Assembly (NCBI RefSeq): GCF_900116705.1
Contig: NZ_FPBP01000013.1
Location: 1-64,000, forward strand
DNA: 64,000 nucleotides
Source of the DNA: Halomonas korlensis
GTDB taxonomy: Bacteria > Pseudomonadota > Gammaproteobacteria > Pseudomonadales > Halomonadaceae
Reading direction: 5' to 3'
Below, one piece after another: positions 9,232 to 18,644 of the stretch. The stretch's first letter is position 1. Each line of letters opens with the position of its first letter. The position numbers were made by a program, and so were the translations under genes. Below the pieces are notes generated by a model. The model did not search any database. It worked only from the letters and a program-made list of their open reading frames with translations, and was not told the origin of the DNA.

Positions 9232-12200
9232 ATGTCCGTGACCCGCTCACTGACGCGATGGCTATTGACGCTGGCAGCGCTGCTGCTGGCATTGATGGCG
9301 TTGGTGCTGCTGTCGCTACGCCTGGGTCTTGGCCTGGCCGATCTGGCCAAGCCGCGCATCGAGGCCCTGTTATCGGCACGCTTCGAAGCCGTGGTGGAAA
9401 TCCGTGAACTGGACGGTGGTCTGTCGCGCCTGGACCCGCACCTTAGCCTTGCGGGCCTGTCGGTTCGCTCGCGAACCGGTCTGGGGTCCATTCCTCTCAT
9501 TGAGGTCGAGCAGGGCCATCTGCGCCTGAATACCCTGGCCAGTCTGCGCGATGGCTTGCCGGTAGTGGAAGACGCCCGCCTGCGGGGCATCACCGTCCAC
9601 GTCTATCAGGATGCTGAAGGCCTCTGGCACTGGCCGGATCCGGCCGAGCTTCCCGGTGACCTGTTTCCCGATACCGCCTTCAACCTGGACCGCCTGGATT
9701 TCTGGATTGGTGCACTGCTGCGCCAACGTGCCTGGGTCGAAGACGTGCAGCTGATATTGCATGGCCAGGAGCAGCGCGCGGTCTTGAAGGCGCCGCAGCT
9801 ATTGATGACGGGCGATGCCCGACGCACCCATCTGGAAGGGATCGTCTATCTGAACGGCGAGCGCGATGCCGCCATACAAGCCGTACTGGAAATACAGCCC
9901 GGCCAGGCGGGGTTGCGTGATTTCAATGCTGCCCTGCAGGCCGATATGCGGCTAGGCAGCCTGATGGGCCTGGCCGAGCTAGTGGGACGCGGAGCCCCCT
10001 TGCGCCTTGAAACCGCCAGTGGCGACGCCCAACTCTGGGGACGCTGGCAAAGCGGTGAACTGGCAGATGTGCGCCTGGACGTGAAGGTGCCCTTGTTGGC
10101 GATGAGTCATGACGCACGCAGTGGCGAACTACGTACTATCGTGCTCGAGACGCTGGCCGCCCGGGGCCAGTGGCTGAGACGCGAAGACGGTTGGGAGGCC
10201 TGGCTGGAAGGCGAGGCGGGCAGTGCTGACTGGGATGCTCCCGAGGCGCTTTTCGATGCCAGCGGTCCGGCGCTGCCGACCCATTGGCACATCAGGCGTC
10301 GAGGCGATGACTGGTGGCTCAATACCAGTGAGTTTGCCCTCGATGCCATGGCGGCCTGGCGCGACCGCCTGCCGCTACCCGGTGCGCTGGACAGGGCAAT
10401 CGCCACCCTCAATCCGCGGGGCAGGGTGGCGGGTCTGAGGGTCGGGCGTGAGGACGACCAGTGGCTGGCCCGCGCTGCGCTGCATGATGTCGAGGTATCT
10501 CCCTGGCAACGGGCACCCGGTGGAGGGCCCCTGGACATGTGGGTCGAGGCGCGCGACCTGAATGGAAAGGTGCGCTTCGTCGGTGATACCGACAGCCGGC
10601 TTGTCTTCCCCGATATCTATGCTGATCCCATTGCCCTCGACCATGCCCGCGGCGAAGTCGTCTGGTCCTACGATGGGCCCCGAAGTGTCGTCAGTGGCCG
10701 CAACCTGGCCGTCGGGTGGCAGGGGAGCGAAGTGACCGGTGGCTTCGGGCTGTCGGCAGGCAAGGGACAGCGCGGCGGCCTGGGGTTGACGCTCGATTTT
10801 CGCGACATCGATGCCATCGACACGCCGCTGTTGCAATGGCTACCGGTCGGCATTCTGAGCGACAACCTGCTCGACTGGCTGGGCAATGGTGTTTCTGGTC
10901 GTGTTCCGGAAGGCTCGCTGCGCTTGCATGTGCCGATGGCTGGCGGCGGCGAGCGTGTCGATCCCACCTTCGGCCTGTCATTGGCGGTCGAGGAGGGCCG
11001 ACTGCCCATCGCCCAAGGCTGGCCGTTTCTGGAAGGCGTCGAGGGTCAGCTTCGGTTGCAGGACAAGACGCTGGAGGCCACCGTCGAGCGTGCCCAGAGT
11101 CTCGGCGTCGAGGCGCGGGAAGGGCGGGTCGTGCTGGACGATGGACGACTCGAGATCGACGGAGCCCTCAATGCCTCGGCCGAGGCGCTACGACGTTTCC
11201 TGCTGAGCATGCCGGTCGAAGGCATCGAGGCCGTGGAAAGCTGGCGGGGGGAAGGGCAGGCTAGCGGTGAGCTTGCCTTGTCGTTGCCGCTGGAGGAACC
11301 CGAGGCCCTGGCGCTGGAGATCGCCACGAGGGTCGACTTTCCTTGGCTCGAATATCGCCCGCTGGGCCTGTTGTTTCGTGACCTCGAAGGTCCACTGACC
11401 TGGCGACAGCGCGATGAAGAAGGCGGCCTGGTGGGGCGTGTCGCGGGTCGCCTGCTGGGTGGGCCGGTGAGCGCCGATATCGATACGCCGGCCGGCGGGC
11501 TCGACCTGTCCGGTAGCGCCGAGGGAGCGGCCCTGGGCGACATGCTTGGCAGTGGAGCCCTTGGTGAACGTGTCGACGGCAGGTTCGACTGGCAGGGTCG
11601 GCTGTCGCTCGCGGATGGCGCGAATGCGCTGCGACTCGACAGCAATCTTCAAGGGCTCGAGATTGTGCTGCCGGCGCCGCTTGGCAAATCCCGTGCCGAG
11701 CCCAAGCAGCTGCGCGTCGATGTCGGCCTTGACGAAGGCCGCATCGAGGGCCGTTTTGGTGAGCAGCTGCAATTACGGTGGCGTGAGCTTACTGGTGCGC
11801 CGGTCGGCCAGGGCCAGGTATGGCTGGGCAGGACACCGACTGCTGGATGGCCGCGTGAGCCTGGCTGGTGGGTCGAGGCGTACCAGCCGCGGATTGAACT
11901 CGACGCCTGGGGAGATGTGCTTGCTTCCCTGCAAGGAGGGGGAGGCGCTGCCGAGGGCGCCGACTTGTCCCGGATATTGCAAACCGTACAGCTGGAAACC
12001 GATTGCCTGGCGATCAACGAGCGCTGCCTGGGCTGGCTGGACGCCACTGCCAGCCCCCGGGGCGGCGGTGGCTGGGGCATGTCGCTGGATGGCAGCCTTG
12101 GTGAGGGCCGGCTCGACTATCGCCCCGGAGCCGCCGAACCCCTGGACATCGCGCTGGAGCGGTTGAGCCTGGACCGCCTGATTCCTGCCGGCACGAGCAG

Positions 12201-13077
12201 TGGCAATCTGTTCGACGAGATCGCCACGCCACCGGCGCCCGAGCCCTTTCCGGCGTGGATCGCCGAGTTGCCCAATGGACGCCTGCGCATCGCCGACATT
12301 GAGCGCCAGGGCAGGCGTTTCGGGCCGTTTACGGCGCGCTGGCAGGCCAGTGGAGATCGGCTCACGATCGCGCCCCTAGGGTTGTCTCTGGGTGAGATAG
12401 CGGCACGTGGCGAGCTGGTATGGGAAGCTGCCGGGCCCGCCGACAGCCTGAGTCGCGCACGACTCGACCTCGATGGCCGAGATCTGGGCACAGCCATGGA
12501 GCGGCTCGGTCAGCCAGCATCGATACGCAGCGCCGAGACCCACGTCGAGAGCCAGCTGGCCTGGCCAGGCGCACCCTGGCAGTTTGCCCTGGAGCGCTCG
12601 CGGGGCAGCATCGAGGCGAGCCTGCGCGATGGGCGTTTCGTGAACCTCGAATCGCCCTCGGCGCGGCTGGTGGGCCTGCTTAACGTCGACAACCTGCTGC
12701 GTCGCCTGCGGCTGGATTTTTCGGACGTCACCGGACAGGGCACCTCCTTCGATCGTGTCACCGGGGCGGCGACCCTGTATGGTGGAATCCTGGAAACCCG
12801 CGGCCCGGTGGAAGTCGAGGGGCCCGCCACGCGTTTTACACTCGAAGGGCAGGTAGACCTGCAGCGGCGGGAACTCGACCAGCGCCTGGGCGTCACAGTC
12901 CCGGTGAGTCGCAATCTGCCGCTGGCGGCGGTGATCGCTGGTGCGCCGGTCATCGGTGGCGCCCTGTTTATTGCCGACAAGCTCTTCGGTGACGCCATCG
13001 ACCGCGTGACCCGAATTCATTATCGCGTGCGGGGTCCCTGGACCTCGCCTCAGATCTCCGTGGAAAATGCCGAATGA
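9232..13077 (+). CDS. yhdP: YhdP, AsmA-like envelope lipid-transport protein
   Basis: This 1281-residue protein has one N-terminal membrane helix (about residues 11-31, [16 protein letters not shown]) and a very long periplasmic region of repeated beta-rich AsmA/DUF3971 type. The C-terminus ends in a conserved segment ([27 protein letters not shown]). YhdP, with TamB and YdbH, moves phospholipids between the inner and outer membranes in E. coli. Its length matches the family (about 1270). It starts 4 nt after rng and its stop overlaps the tldD start (ATGA), so all are probably co-transcribed. Confidence 0.93.
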   Translation: MSVTRSLTRWLLTLAALLLALMALVLLSLRLGLGLADLAKPRIEALLSARFEAVVEIRELDGGLSRLDPHLSLAGLSVRSRTGLGSIPLIEVEQGHLRLNTLASLRDGLPVVEDARLRGITVHVYQDAEGLWHWPDPAELPGDLFPDTAFNLDRLDFWIGALLRQRAWVEDVQLILHGQEQRAVLKAPQLLMTGDARRTHLEGIVYLNGERDAAIQAVLEIQPGQAGLRDFNAALQADMRLGSLMGLAELVGRGAPLRLETASGDAQLWGRWQSGELADVRLDVKVPLLAMSHDARSGELRTIVLETLAARGQWLRREDGWEAWLEGEAGSADWDAPEALFDASGPALPTHWHIRRRGDDWWLNTSEFALDAMAAWRDRLPLPGALDRAIATLNPRGRVAGLRVGREDDQWLARAALHDVEVSPWQRAPGGGPLDMWVEARDLNGKVRFVGDTDSRLVFPDIYADPIALDHARGEVVWSYDGPRSVVSGRNLAVGWQGSEVTGGFGLSAGKGQRGGLGLTLDFRDIDAIDTPLLQWLPVGILSDNLLDWLGNGVSGRVPEGSLRLHVPMAGGGERVDPTFGLSLAVEEGRLPIAQGWPFLEGVEGQLRLQDKTLEATVERAQSLGVEAREGRVVLDDGRLEIDGALNASAEALRRFLLSMPVEGIEAVESWRGEGQASGELALSLPLEEPEALALEIATRVDFPWLEYRPLGLLFRDLEGPLTWRQRDEEGGLVGRVAGRLLGGPVSADIDTPAGGLDLSGSAEGAALGDMLGSGALGERVDGRFDWQGRLSLADGANALRLDSNLQGLEIVLPAPLGKSRAEPKQLRVDVGLDEGRIEGRFGEQLQLRWRELTGAPVGQGQVWLGRTPTAGWPREPGWWVEAYQPRIELDAWGDVLASLQGGGGAAEGADLSRILQTVQLETDCLAINERCLGWLDATASPRGGGGWGMSLDGSLGEGRLDYRPGAAEPLDIALERLSLDRLIPAGTSSGNLFDEIATPPAPEPFPAWIAELPNGRLRIADIERQGRRFGPFTARWQASGDRLTIAPLGLSLGEIAARGELVWEAAGPADSLSRARLDLDGRDLGTAMERLGQPASIRSAETHVESQLAWPGAPWQFALERSRGSIEASLRDGRFVNLESPSARLVGLLNVDNLLRRLRLDFSDVTGQGTSFDRVTGAATLYGGILETRGPVEVEGPATRFTLEGQVDLQRRELDQRLGVTVPVSRNLPLAAVIAGAPVIGGALFIADKLFGDAIDRVTRIHYRVRGPWTSPQISVENAE

Positions 13078-14528
13078 CATCACGCCAACACCTCTTGCTC
13101 GACGACGCTACCGACATCCTGCTCGCTCCTGGCGGGCTCGGTCTCGACGACCTGGACGCCGGCCTGGACCATGCCATGGGCGCCGGCATCGATTATGCCG
13201 ACCTGTATTTTCAGCGCAGCTGGCACGAGGGCTGGGTGCTGGAGGATGGCGAGGTCAAGGAGGCCAGCTACAACATCGACGGCGGCGTAGGGGTGCGTGC
13301 GATGGCCGGCGAAAAGACCGGCTTCGCCTATTCCAACCAGATCAGCGGCGAGGCGTTGGCCGAAACCGGCCGTACGGCCTCCGGTATCGTGCGCAGCGGC
13401 AAACGGCTCGCCTCGGCGCCGCGCATCCTGGTCGGCGGTGAGGCGCGCTATGCCGGCGTGGACCCGCTCACCGGTCTGTCCGCCGAGGACAAGATCGCCA
13501 TGCTCAAGGAGGCCGACCGTATCGCGCGGGCGGCAGATCCTCTCGTGTCGCAGGTCAGTGCCTCGTTGACCGGCGTTCATGAAGTGGTACTGGTGCGGGC
13601 CAGCGATGGCACCCTGGCAGCGGATATTCGTCCGCTGGTGCGTTTCAACGTCAGCGTGATCGTGGTGAAGAACGGCCGCCGCGAGCGTGGCAGCGCTGGG
13701 GGTGGCGGCCGCTACCCCATGTCGCGACTGCGCGACGAGAATGTCGCCGAGCGCTATGCCAAGGAGGCCGTGCGCCAGGCGCTGGTCAATCTGGACGCGG
13801 TCGAGGCGCCGGCGGGGCAGATGCCGGTGGTGCTGGGGCCGGGCTGGCCGGGCATCCTGCTCCACGAGGCGGTGGGTCACGGCCTGGAGGGGGACTTCAA
13901 TCGCAAGGGCAGTTCGGCGTTCGCCGGGCGCATCGGTCAGCAGGTCGCCTCGCGAGGCGTCACGGTGGTCGATGACGCTACCCTGGCCGATCGTCGCGGT
14001 TCGATGAGCGTGGATGACGAGGGCACGCCGGGGCAATGCAACACCCTGATCGAAGACGGAGTGCTGACCGGCTACATGCAGGACAAGTTGAATGCCAGGC
14101 TGATGGGAATGGCGCCGACCGGCAACGCGCGTCGCGAGTCATTCGCGCATCTGCCGATGCCGCGCATGACCAATACCTACATGCGTGCAGGGCAGGACGA
14201 GCCCGCTGACATCCTGCGCAGCGTGAAACGTGGCATCTATGCGGTGAGTTTCGGTGGCGGCCAGGTCGACATCACGTCCGGTAAATTCGTCTTTTCGGCA
14301 AGCGAAGCCTATCTGATCGAGGACGGGTGCATCACCGTGCCGGTCAAGGGCGCGACCCTGATCGGCAATGGCCCGGAGGCGATGGGGCGCGTGTCGATGA
14401 TCGGCCACGACCTCGAGCTGGATACCGGCATCGGGGTCTGTGGCAAGGAGGGACAGGGCGTGCCGGTAGGTGTCGGCCAGCCGACGCTGAAACTCGATGA
14501 GCTGACGGTGGGCGGAACGCAGTCCTGA
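13074..14528 (+). CDS. tldD: Metalloprotease subunit TldD
   Basis: TldD (484 residues) is the catalytic half of the TldD/TldE peptidase, which degrades unfolded peptides and matures microcin B17 and the CcdA antitoxin in E. coli. The zinc motif [11 protein letters not shown] is near residue 264. The [19 protein letters not shown] start and C-terminal [21 protein letters not shown]... type are typical. It overlaps yhdP by 4 nt and ends the mre operon. Its partner PmbA is encoded about 650 nt downstream, beyond the oppositely oriented darP. Confidence 0.96.
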   Translation: MTSRQHLLLDDATDILLAPGGLGLDDLDAGLDHAMGAGIDYADLYFQRSWHEGWVLEDGEVKEASYNIDGGVGVRAMAGEKTGFAYSNQISGEALAETGRTASGIVRSGKRLASAPRILVGGEARYAGVDPLTGLSAEDKIAMLKEADRIARAADPLVSQVSASLTGVHEVVLVRASDGTLAADIRPLVRFNVSVIVVKNGRRERGSAGGGGRYPMSRLRDENVAERYAKEAVRQALVNLDAVEAPAGQMPVVLGPGWPGILLHEAVGHGLEGDFNRKGSSAFAGRIGQQVASRGVTVVDDATLADRRGSMSVDDEGTPGQCNTLIEDGVLTGYMQDKLNARLMGMAPTGNARRESFAHLPMPRMTNTYMRAGQDEPADILRSVKRGIYAVSFGGGQVDITSGKFVFSASEAYLIEDGCITVPVKGATLIGNGPEAMGRVSMIGHDLELDTGIGVCGKEGQGVPVGVGQPTLKLDELTVGGTQS

Positions 14529-14559
14529 TAAGCAAGTTGCCGCCTGGTTAAAGCGTTGC

Positions 14560-15066
14560 TTACATGCCGGCAGTATCGCGGATCAGGCGAAAGAGGCGGC
14601 GGGCATGAGTTGGCGACTTGTTCTGGTCACGCTCGTGGCGAGCGTTGCGGATCAATTGCCGCAAGGCCTGGCGGTCGACATTGGGGAAGTCGGTGATAAA
14701 GGCCTCGACGGCGGGGTCGCCTTGATCGATCAGCCGATCCCGCCAGCCTTCCAGGCGATGAAAGGCGTGATCACGCTGTAGTTGCTCCTGCTCGACTTCC
14801 TCGAATACGGCATGGATGGCGTCGAGGTCTTCGCGGCGCATCAATTTGCCAATGTACTGCATGTGCCGACGACGGCCTTCGTGGGAGCGGATTCGTGAGG
14901 TTTCCTTGACGGCGGCGAGCAGTTCATCCGAGAGGGGTAAGCGTGCACGTTCGGCGTCACTCATGGCGATGATTCGCTCCCCCAGGGCCTGCAGGGCCGA
15001 CATTTCACGTTTGAGCTGGGATTTGCTGGGCCGTTCGTCGGCCGGAGAAAGATCATCCTGGGTCAT
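14560..15066 (-). CDS. darP: Ribosome-associated protein DarP/YjgA (DUF615)
   Basis: This 168-residue charged, helical protein matches DUF615/YjgA, which binds precursor 50S particles in E. coli and acts in late large-subunit assembly. The features are PSKSQLKREMSALQALGERI at the start, the middle RRRHMQYIGKLMR and the end QNKSPTHARRLFRLIRD. In E. coli yjgA is also next to pmbA, divergently. Here it lies in reverse between tldD and pmbA. An extended -10 promoter candidate is upstream. Confidence 0.93.
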   Translation of the reverse strand: MTQDDLSPADERPSKSQLKREMSALQALGERIIAMSDAERARLPLSDELLAAVKETSRIRSHEGRRRHMQYIGKLMRREDLDAIHAVFEEVEQEQLQRDHAFHRLEGWRDRLIDQGDPAVEAFITDFPNVDRQALRQLIRNARHERDQNKSPTHARRLFRLIRDTAGM

Positions 15067-15099
15067 GCCGGTTCCATTCGTGAGAGTCAGTATTCGATC

Positions 15100-15131
15100 A
15101 TTATATCAGCCCGCGGTCGCGGTCTGGACAA
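15100..15131 (-). promoter_or_regulatory. Candidate extended -10 promoter for darP
   Basis: Read on the minus strand, a perfect -10 TATAAT (15105-15100) is preceded by TGA, giving the extended form TGnTATAAT. A weak -35 TTGTCC (15131-15126) lies 20 bp away, too far to matter much. The site lies 34 nt before the darP ATG in the divergent darP/pmbA gap. Confidence 0.5.
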
Positions 15132-15182
15132 TGCACCATCTAGATGGCTGGCCATGACGCCGGCCAAGCGAGGAGACATATC

Positions 15183-16523
15183 ATGACACAGGCGTTCGAT
15201 GCCGCCATCCAGCAGCGCTTGCTGGAGTCACGAGCCGAGTCCGCCCTGGCCCTTGCGCGCCGCTTGGGCGCCGATGCCTGCGAGGTTGGAGCCAGCGTCG
15301 ATCAAGGCATTGGCATCAGCGTGCGCGAGGGTGACGTGGAGACAGTGGAGCTTTCCCGCGATCAGGGTATTGCGGTGACGGTGTATGTCGGGGCGCGCAA
15401 GGGCAGCGCTTCATCGTCGGATGCCGGCGAAGCCTCGATCCGTGCCGTGGTGGAAAAAGCCATGGCCATCGCTTGTCACACCGGAGAAGACCCGGCTTCG
15501 GGCCTGGCCGATGCCGAGCTGATGGCACAGGCGCTTCCGGACCTCGACGTGCATCATCCCTGGGCGCTGACCACCGACCGCGGCATCGAGCTGGCGTTGG
15601 CGTGCGAGGCGGCCGGGCGTGGTGTGGCCGGCATCCGCAGCTCCGATGGGGCCTCACTGTCAAGCGGCGAAGGGGTACGCGTCTACGCCAACAGTCACGG
15701 TTTCCTGGGCAGCCAGCGCGGCAGCCGGCACTCGCTGTCGTGCATGCTGATCGCCGAGAACGAGACAGGTATGCAGCGCGACTATGACTATACGACCGCG
15801 CGTCATCCTGGTGATCTCCAGAGCCCTGAGGTGGTCGGCGCGAGTGCGGCAAAGCGCACCCTGCGTCGCCTGGGCGGCCGTCGTCCGGCGACGGGCCGCT
15901 TCCCGGTACTGTTCGACCCAACGCAGGCCAGCGGTCTGGTGGGGCACCTGATGGGGGCGGTCGCCGGTGGCGCGCTCTATCGCCAGGCCTCTTTCCTCTG
16001 TGATCGTCTGGGAGATCCGCTGTTTCCCGACTGGTTCAGTCTTGGTGAGCGACCCATGGAGATCGGCGGCATGGCGAGCAGCCCGTTCGACAATGACGGC
16101 GTGCAGACGCGCGACAATGTGTTCATCGACCAGGGACGCCTGGCCAGCTATATGCTATCGGCCTACAGTGCCCGCCGCCTCGGCATGCAGAGTACCGGTA
16201 ATGCCGGTGGTGCTCGCAATCTGCGCATTGACGCGCCACTGACGGCGCCGGAGGTCTTGCTCGAACGTATGGGACGCGGAGTTCTGGTCACCGAGCTGAT
16301 GGGGCAGGGCGTCAACGGCGTGACAGGAGACTACTCGCGAGGTGCCGCGGGCTTCTGGGTCGAAAATGGCGAGATTCAGTATCCCGTCGAGGAGTTCACG
16401 ATTGCCGGGAATCTCGAAAGCATGTTCAGGGGACTGATGGGCGTGGGCAGCGACACCGATACCCGCGGCAGCATTCACACCGGCAGCTGGCTGATCGATG
16501 AAATGACCGTGGCCGGGGGTTAG
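15183..16523 (+). CDS. pmbA: Metalloprotease subunit PmbA (TldE)
   Basis: PmbA/TldE (446 residues) is the non-catalytic partner of TldD. It shares the fold but lacks the HExxxH zinc motif, as expected. I chose ATG 15183 (MTQAFDAAIQQ), which follows GAGGAGA. An in-frame ATG at 15144 has no such site. Family marks are SQRGSRHSLSCMLIAE, VLFDPTQASGLVGHLMGAV and the glycine-rich end NLESMFRGLMGVGSD. Its last 4 nt overlap the 3' end of the convergent npr. Confidence 0.95.
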   Translation: MTQAFDAAIQQRLLESRAESALALARRLGADACEVGASVDQGIGISVREGDVETVELSRDQGIAVTVYVGARKGSASSSDAGEASIRAVVEKAMAIACHTGEDPASGLADAELMAQALPDLDVHHPWALTTDRGIELALACEAAGRGVAGIRSSDGASLSSGEGVRVYANSHGFLGSQRGSRHSLSCMLIAENETGMQRDYDYTTARHPGDLQSPEVVGASAAKRTLRRLGGRRPATGRFPVLFDPTQASGLVGHLMGAVAGGALYRQASFLCDRLGDPLFPDWFSLGERPMEIGGMASSPFDNDGVQTRDNVFIDQGRLASYMLSAYSARRLGMQSTGNAGGARNLRIDAPLTAPEVLLERMGRGVLVTELMGQGVNGVTGDYSRGAAGFWVENGEIQYPVEEFTIAGNLESMFRGLMGVGSDTDTRGSIHTGSWLIDEMTVAGG

Positions 16524-16789
16524 CCGTCTTCCTCGAATCGGGCCTCGAACAAGGCCTCCAGGGCCTGCAGCGCCGCCTCGGCGTCATGGCCCTCGGCATC
16601 GATACGCAACTCGGTCCCGCATGGCGCCGCCAGCATCAGTAGCGACATGATGTTGGCGCCGTCCGCCTGTCTTTCCGCATGGCTCACCGTGATCCGGGCA
16701 TCGAAGGGCTGGCAGCATTGCACCAGCTTGGTGGCGGCTCGTGCATGCAGGCCGCGTCGATTGGTCAGGGTCAACGTGCGATACACCAC
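16520..16789 (-). CDS. ptsO: Nitrogen-PTS phosphocarrier NPr
   Basis: This HPr-type protein (89 residues) passes phosphate from EI-Ntr to EIIA-Ntr. The phospho-acceptor is H15 in GLHARAATKLVQ. It starts at GTG 16789, 3 nt after the rapZ stop, and is last in rpoN-hpf-ptsN-rapZ-npr. That context, not sequence alone, identifies it as NPr rather than the sugar-PTS HPr. Its TAA overlaps the end of pmbA tail to tail, with no room for a terminator. Confidence 0.93.
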   Translation of the reverse strand: MVYRTLTLTNRRGLHARAATKLVQCCQPFDARITVSHAERQADGANIMSLLMLAAPCGTELRIDAEGHDAEAALQALEALFEARFEEDG

Positions 16790-16792
16790 GCG

Positions 16793-17713
16793 TCAGGTTC
16801 CTTGGCTTGCATTCTCGATGAGGGGCGACGGCTGAATATGCGGCAGGGTGTCGTGAATGCCGAGTTCACGGTGGCGTAAACGCACACTGGGGCACTGATA
16901 CAACATCTGGCGAGCCAGGCGCTCGACGAGATAGACCGAGCGATGCTTGCCTCCGGTGCAGCCGATTGCCACGGTCAGGTAGCTGCGGTGGCTGGCCTGA
17001 TAGGCAGGCAGCCACCGCTCCACCCAGGCCTGAATGTCACGATACATGTCGCCGACGATGGGGAAGCCCTCGAGAAAGGCGATGATCTCAGGGTCGCGGC
17101 CGGTGGCATCGCGCAGCCTGGGGTCCCAGTGAGGGTTGGGCAGGCAGCGGGCGTCGAAGACGATATCGGCATCCAGCGGTACACCACGTTTGAAGCCGAA
17201 CGATTCCACGGTGAGGGTCATCTGGTTGGAACGGTGACTGGCCACCTGATCACTGATCCGGCCACGCAGTTCATGGACCGACAGACGCGAGGTATCGATG
17301 ATCAAGTCGGAAAGATCACGAATCTCGGCCAGGGCCTGTTCTTCGGAGTCGATCGCCTCGGCCAGGGTCATGTCGCTTCCCCGCGTCAGCGGGTGACGGC
17401 GTCGGGTCTCGGAATAGCGCTCGAGCAGGATGCGCGCGTCGGTCGTGAGATAGACCACCTGACAATCGATCTGGCGTTGCCTGACCTCCTCGAGCAGCCG
17501 CGGAAATCGCTCTAGTGCGTGCGGCAGGTTGCGCGCGTCGATGCTGACCGCGATCGAGGTGTGCGGGGCCTGGTCTCGGCGCAATTCGTCTACCAGAGGG
17601 CCAAGCAGCATCGCCGGTAGATTGTCGATCGCATAGTAACCAAGATCCTCGAGCGCCTGCAGCGCGATCGACTTTCCTGAGCCAGAACGGCCGCTGATGA
17701 TCACGAGCTGCAT
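16793..17713 (-). CDS. rapZ: RNase adapter protein RapZ
   Basis: RapZ (306 residues; E. coli has 284) has a P-loop kinase-like N-terminal half with GRSGSGKS at residues 8-15. The C-terminal half resembles a phosphofructokinase-like sensor (GCTGGKHRSVYLVERL). In E. coli it binds glucosamine-6-phosphate and guides RNase E to the GlmZ sRNA, tuning GlmS and hence wall precursors. It lies between ptsN and npr, as in E. coli. Whether GlmZ exists in this organism cannot be seen here. Confidence 0.96.
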   Translation of the reverse strand: MQLVIISGRSGSGKSIALQALEDLGYYAIDNLPAMLLGPLVDELRRDQAPHTSIAVSIDARNLPHALERFPRLLEEVRQRQIDCQVVYLTTDARILLERYSETRRRHPLTRGSDMTLAEAIDSEEQALAEIRDLSDLIIDTSRLSVHELRGRISDQVASHRSNQMTLTVESFGFKRGVPLDADIVFDARCLPNPHWDPRLRDATGRDPEIIAFLEGFPIVGDMYRDIQAWVERWLPAYQASHRSYLTVAIGCTGGKHRSVYLVERLARQMLYQCPSVRLRHRELGIHDTLPHIQPSPLIENASQGT

Positions 17714-17757
17714 GGTGGGTCTCCTGGTCGTGGTGCTGGCCGGGCGGTCCCAGGAAA

Positions 17758-18228
17758 TCAGGCATTCGCCTGTCGTCGGATCGCGCCGATAAGGTATTCA
17801 TGCAATTCGCGCTGGCTGGCGGCCTTGCGCAGCTGGCTGCGTGTTTCGCTATCGTTCATCACCCCCGCTACCTGGGCAAGTAGCGCCAGGTGGTCGTCGT
17901 CGGCCTCCTCAGGCACCAGCAACACGAAGACCAGATCTACCGGCTCGCCGTCGATGGCATCGAAATCCACTGGCTCGCTGAGTTTCAGGAAGCCGGCGAT
18001 CGGTGTCTTGCAGTGAGGGCTTCGGGCATGCGGAATGGCCACGCCATTGCCGATGCCGGTGCTCCCGAGCCGCTCACGGCCGATCAGACGGCTGAAGACT
18101 TCCTGGCTGTCCAGGCTGGGTGTGTTCTGGGCGATGAACGTACTGAAGAATTCAAGTACCCGCTTTTTACTCCCCCCGGGCACGCTGAAGAGAATGCGCT
18201 CGGGGGGCAGGATGGTTTCGAGTGTCAT
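17758..18228 (-). CDS. ptsN: Nitrogen-regulatory PTS protein EIIA-Ntr
   Basis: This PTS EIIA type-2 domain protein has 156 residues. The phosphorylated His is H67 in GNGVAIPHARSPHC. EIIA-Ntr receives phosphate from NPr and regulates potassium uptake, KdpD and other targets rather than transporting sugar. It starts 6 nt after hpf ends and 44 nt before rapZ, in the rpoN operon. Confidence 0.96.
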   Translation of the reverse strand: MTLETILPPERILFSVPGGSKKRVLEFFSTFIAQNTPSLDSQEVFSRLIGRERLGSTGIGNGVAIPHARSPHCKTPIAGFLKLSEPVDFDAIDGEPVDLVFVLLVPEEADDDHLALLAQVAGVMNDSETRSQLRKAASQRELHEYLIGAIRRQANA

Positions 18229-18234
18229 GATAAG

Positions 18235-18543
18235 TCAGCGAGCGCCAGCGCCTTGGGCGCGGGCCTGGGATTTTTCCTTGTGCTTGACCAACTGACGATC
18301 CAGCTTGTCGGCGAGGGCGTCCAGGGCGGCGTACATGTCGTTGTCCTGGGCTTCGGCATGCAGATCGGCACCGGCGGCATGCAGCGTGCAGGCGGCCAGT
18401 TGCCGCTCCTTTTCGACCGAGAGCGTGACCTGCACATTGGTGATGTTGTCGTAGTGGCGTTCTACGCGAGTGAGCTTCTCGTTCACATAGTCACGCAGGG
18501 CGTCAGTCAGTTCCACATGATGGCCGGTGATGTTGACTTGCAT
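18235..18543 (-). CDS. hpf: Ribosome hibernation promoting factor, short form
   Basis: HPF has 102 residues from ATG 18543 (MQVNITGHHVELTDALRDYV). It binds the 30S decoding region and stabilises inactive 70S or 100S ribosomes in stationary phase. Only the N-terminal HPF domain is present, so this is the short type and would need an RMF-like partner for 100S dimers. The open frame upstream of 18543 is not HPF-like. It follows rpoN by 101 nt, which hold a possible promoter of its own. Confidence 0.96.
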   Translation of the reverse strand: MQVNITGHHVELTDALRDYVNEKLTRVERHYDNITNVQVTLSVEKERQLAACTLHAAGADLHAEAQDNDMYAALDALADKLDRQLVKHKEKSQARAQGAGAR

Positions 18544-18576
18544 GACATGCTCCTTCGTCCTTCGAATGGTGATTCG

Positions 18577-18603
18577 ATTGTAACCCTTTTTCCAGGCTTG
18601 CAA
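18577..18603 (-). promoter_or_regulatory. Candidate promoter for hpf
   Basis: On the minus strand, TTGCAA (18603-18598) is followed after 15 bp by TACAAT (18582-18577), about 34 nt before the hpf ATG. Both hexamers are good, but the 15-bp spacer is short. It could let hpf-ptsN-rapZ-npr be made apart from rpoN. Confidence 0.4.
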
Positions 18604-18644
18604 ACCCCTGCCGCCGGTGGGATTCAAAAGCGCCGCGAACGGCT

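Noticed and set aside
14531-14562. Terminator between tldD and darP (TAAGCAA/TTGCTTA inverted repeat)
   Set aside because: Only 7-bp arms with a loop of about 18-20 nt and no T-run; too weak to list.
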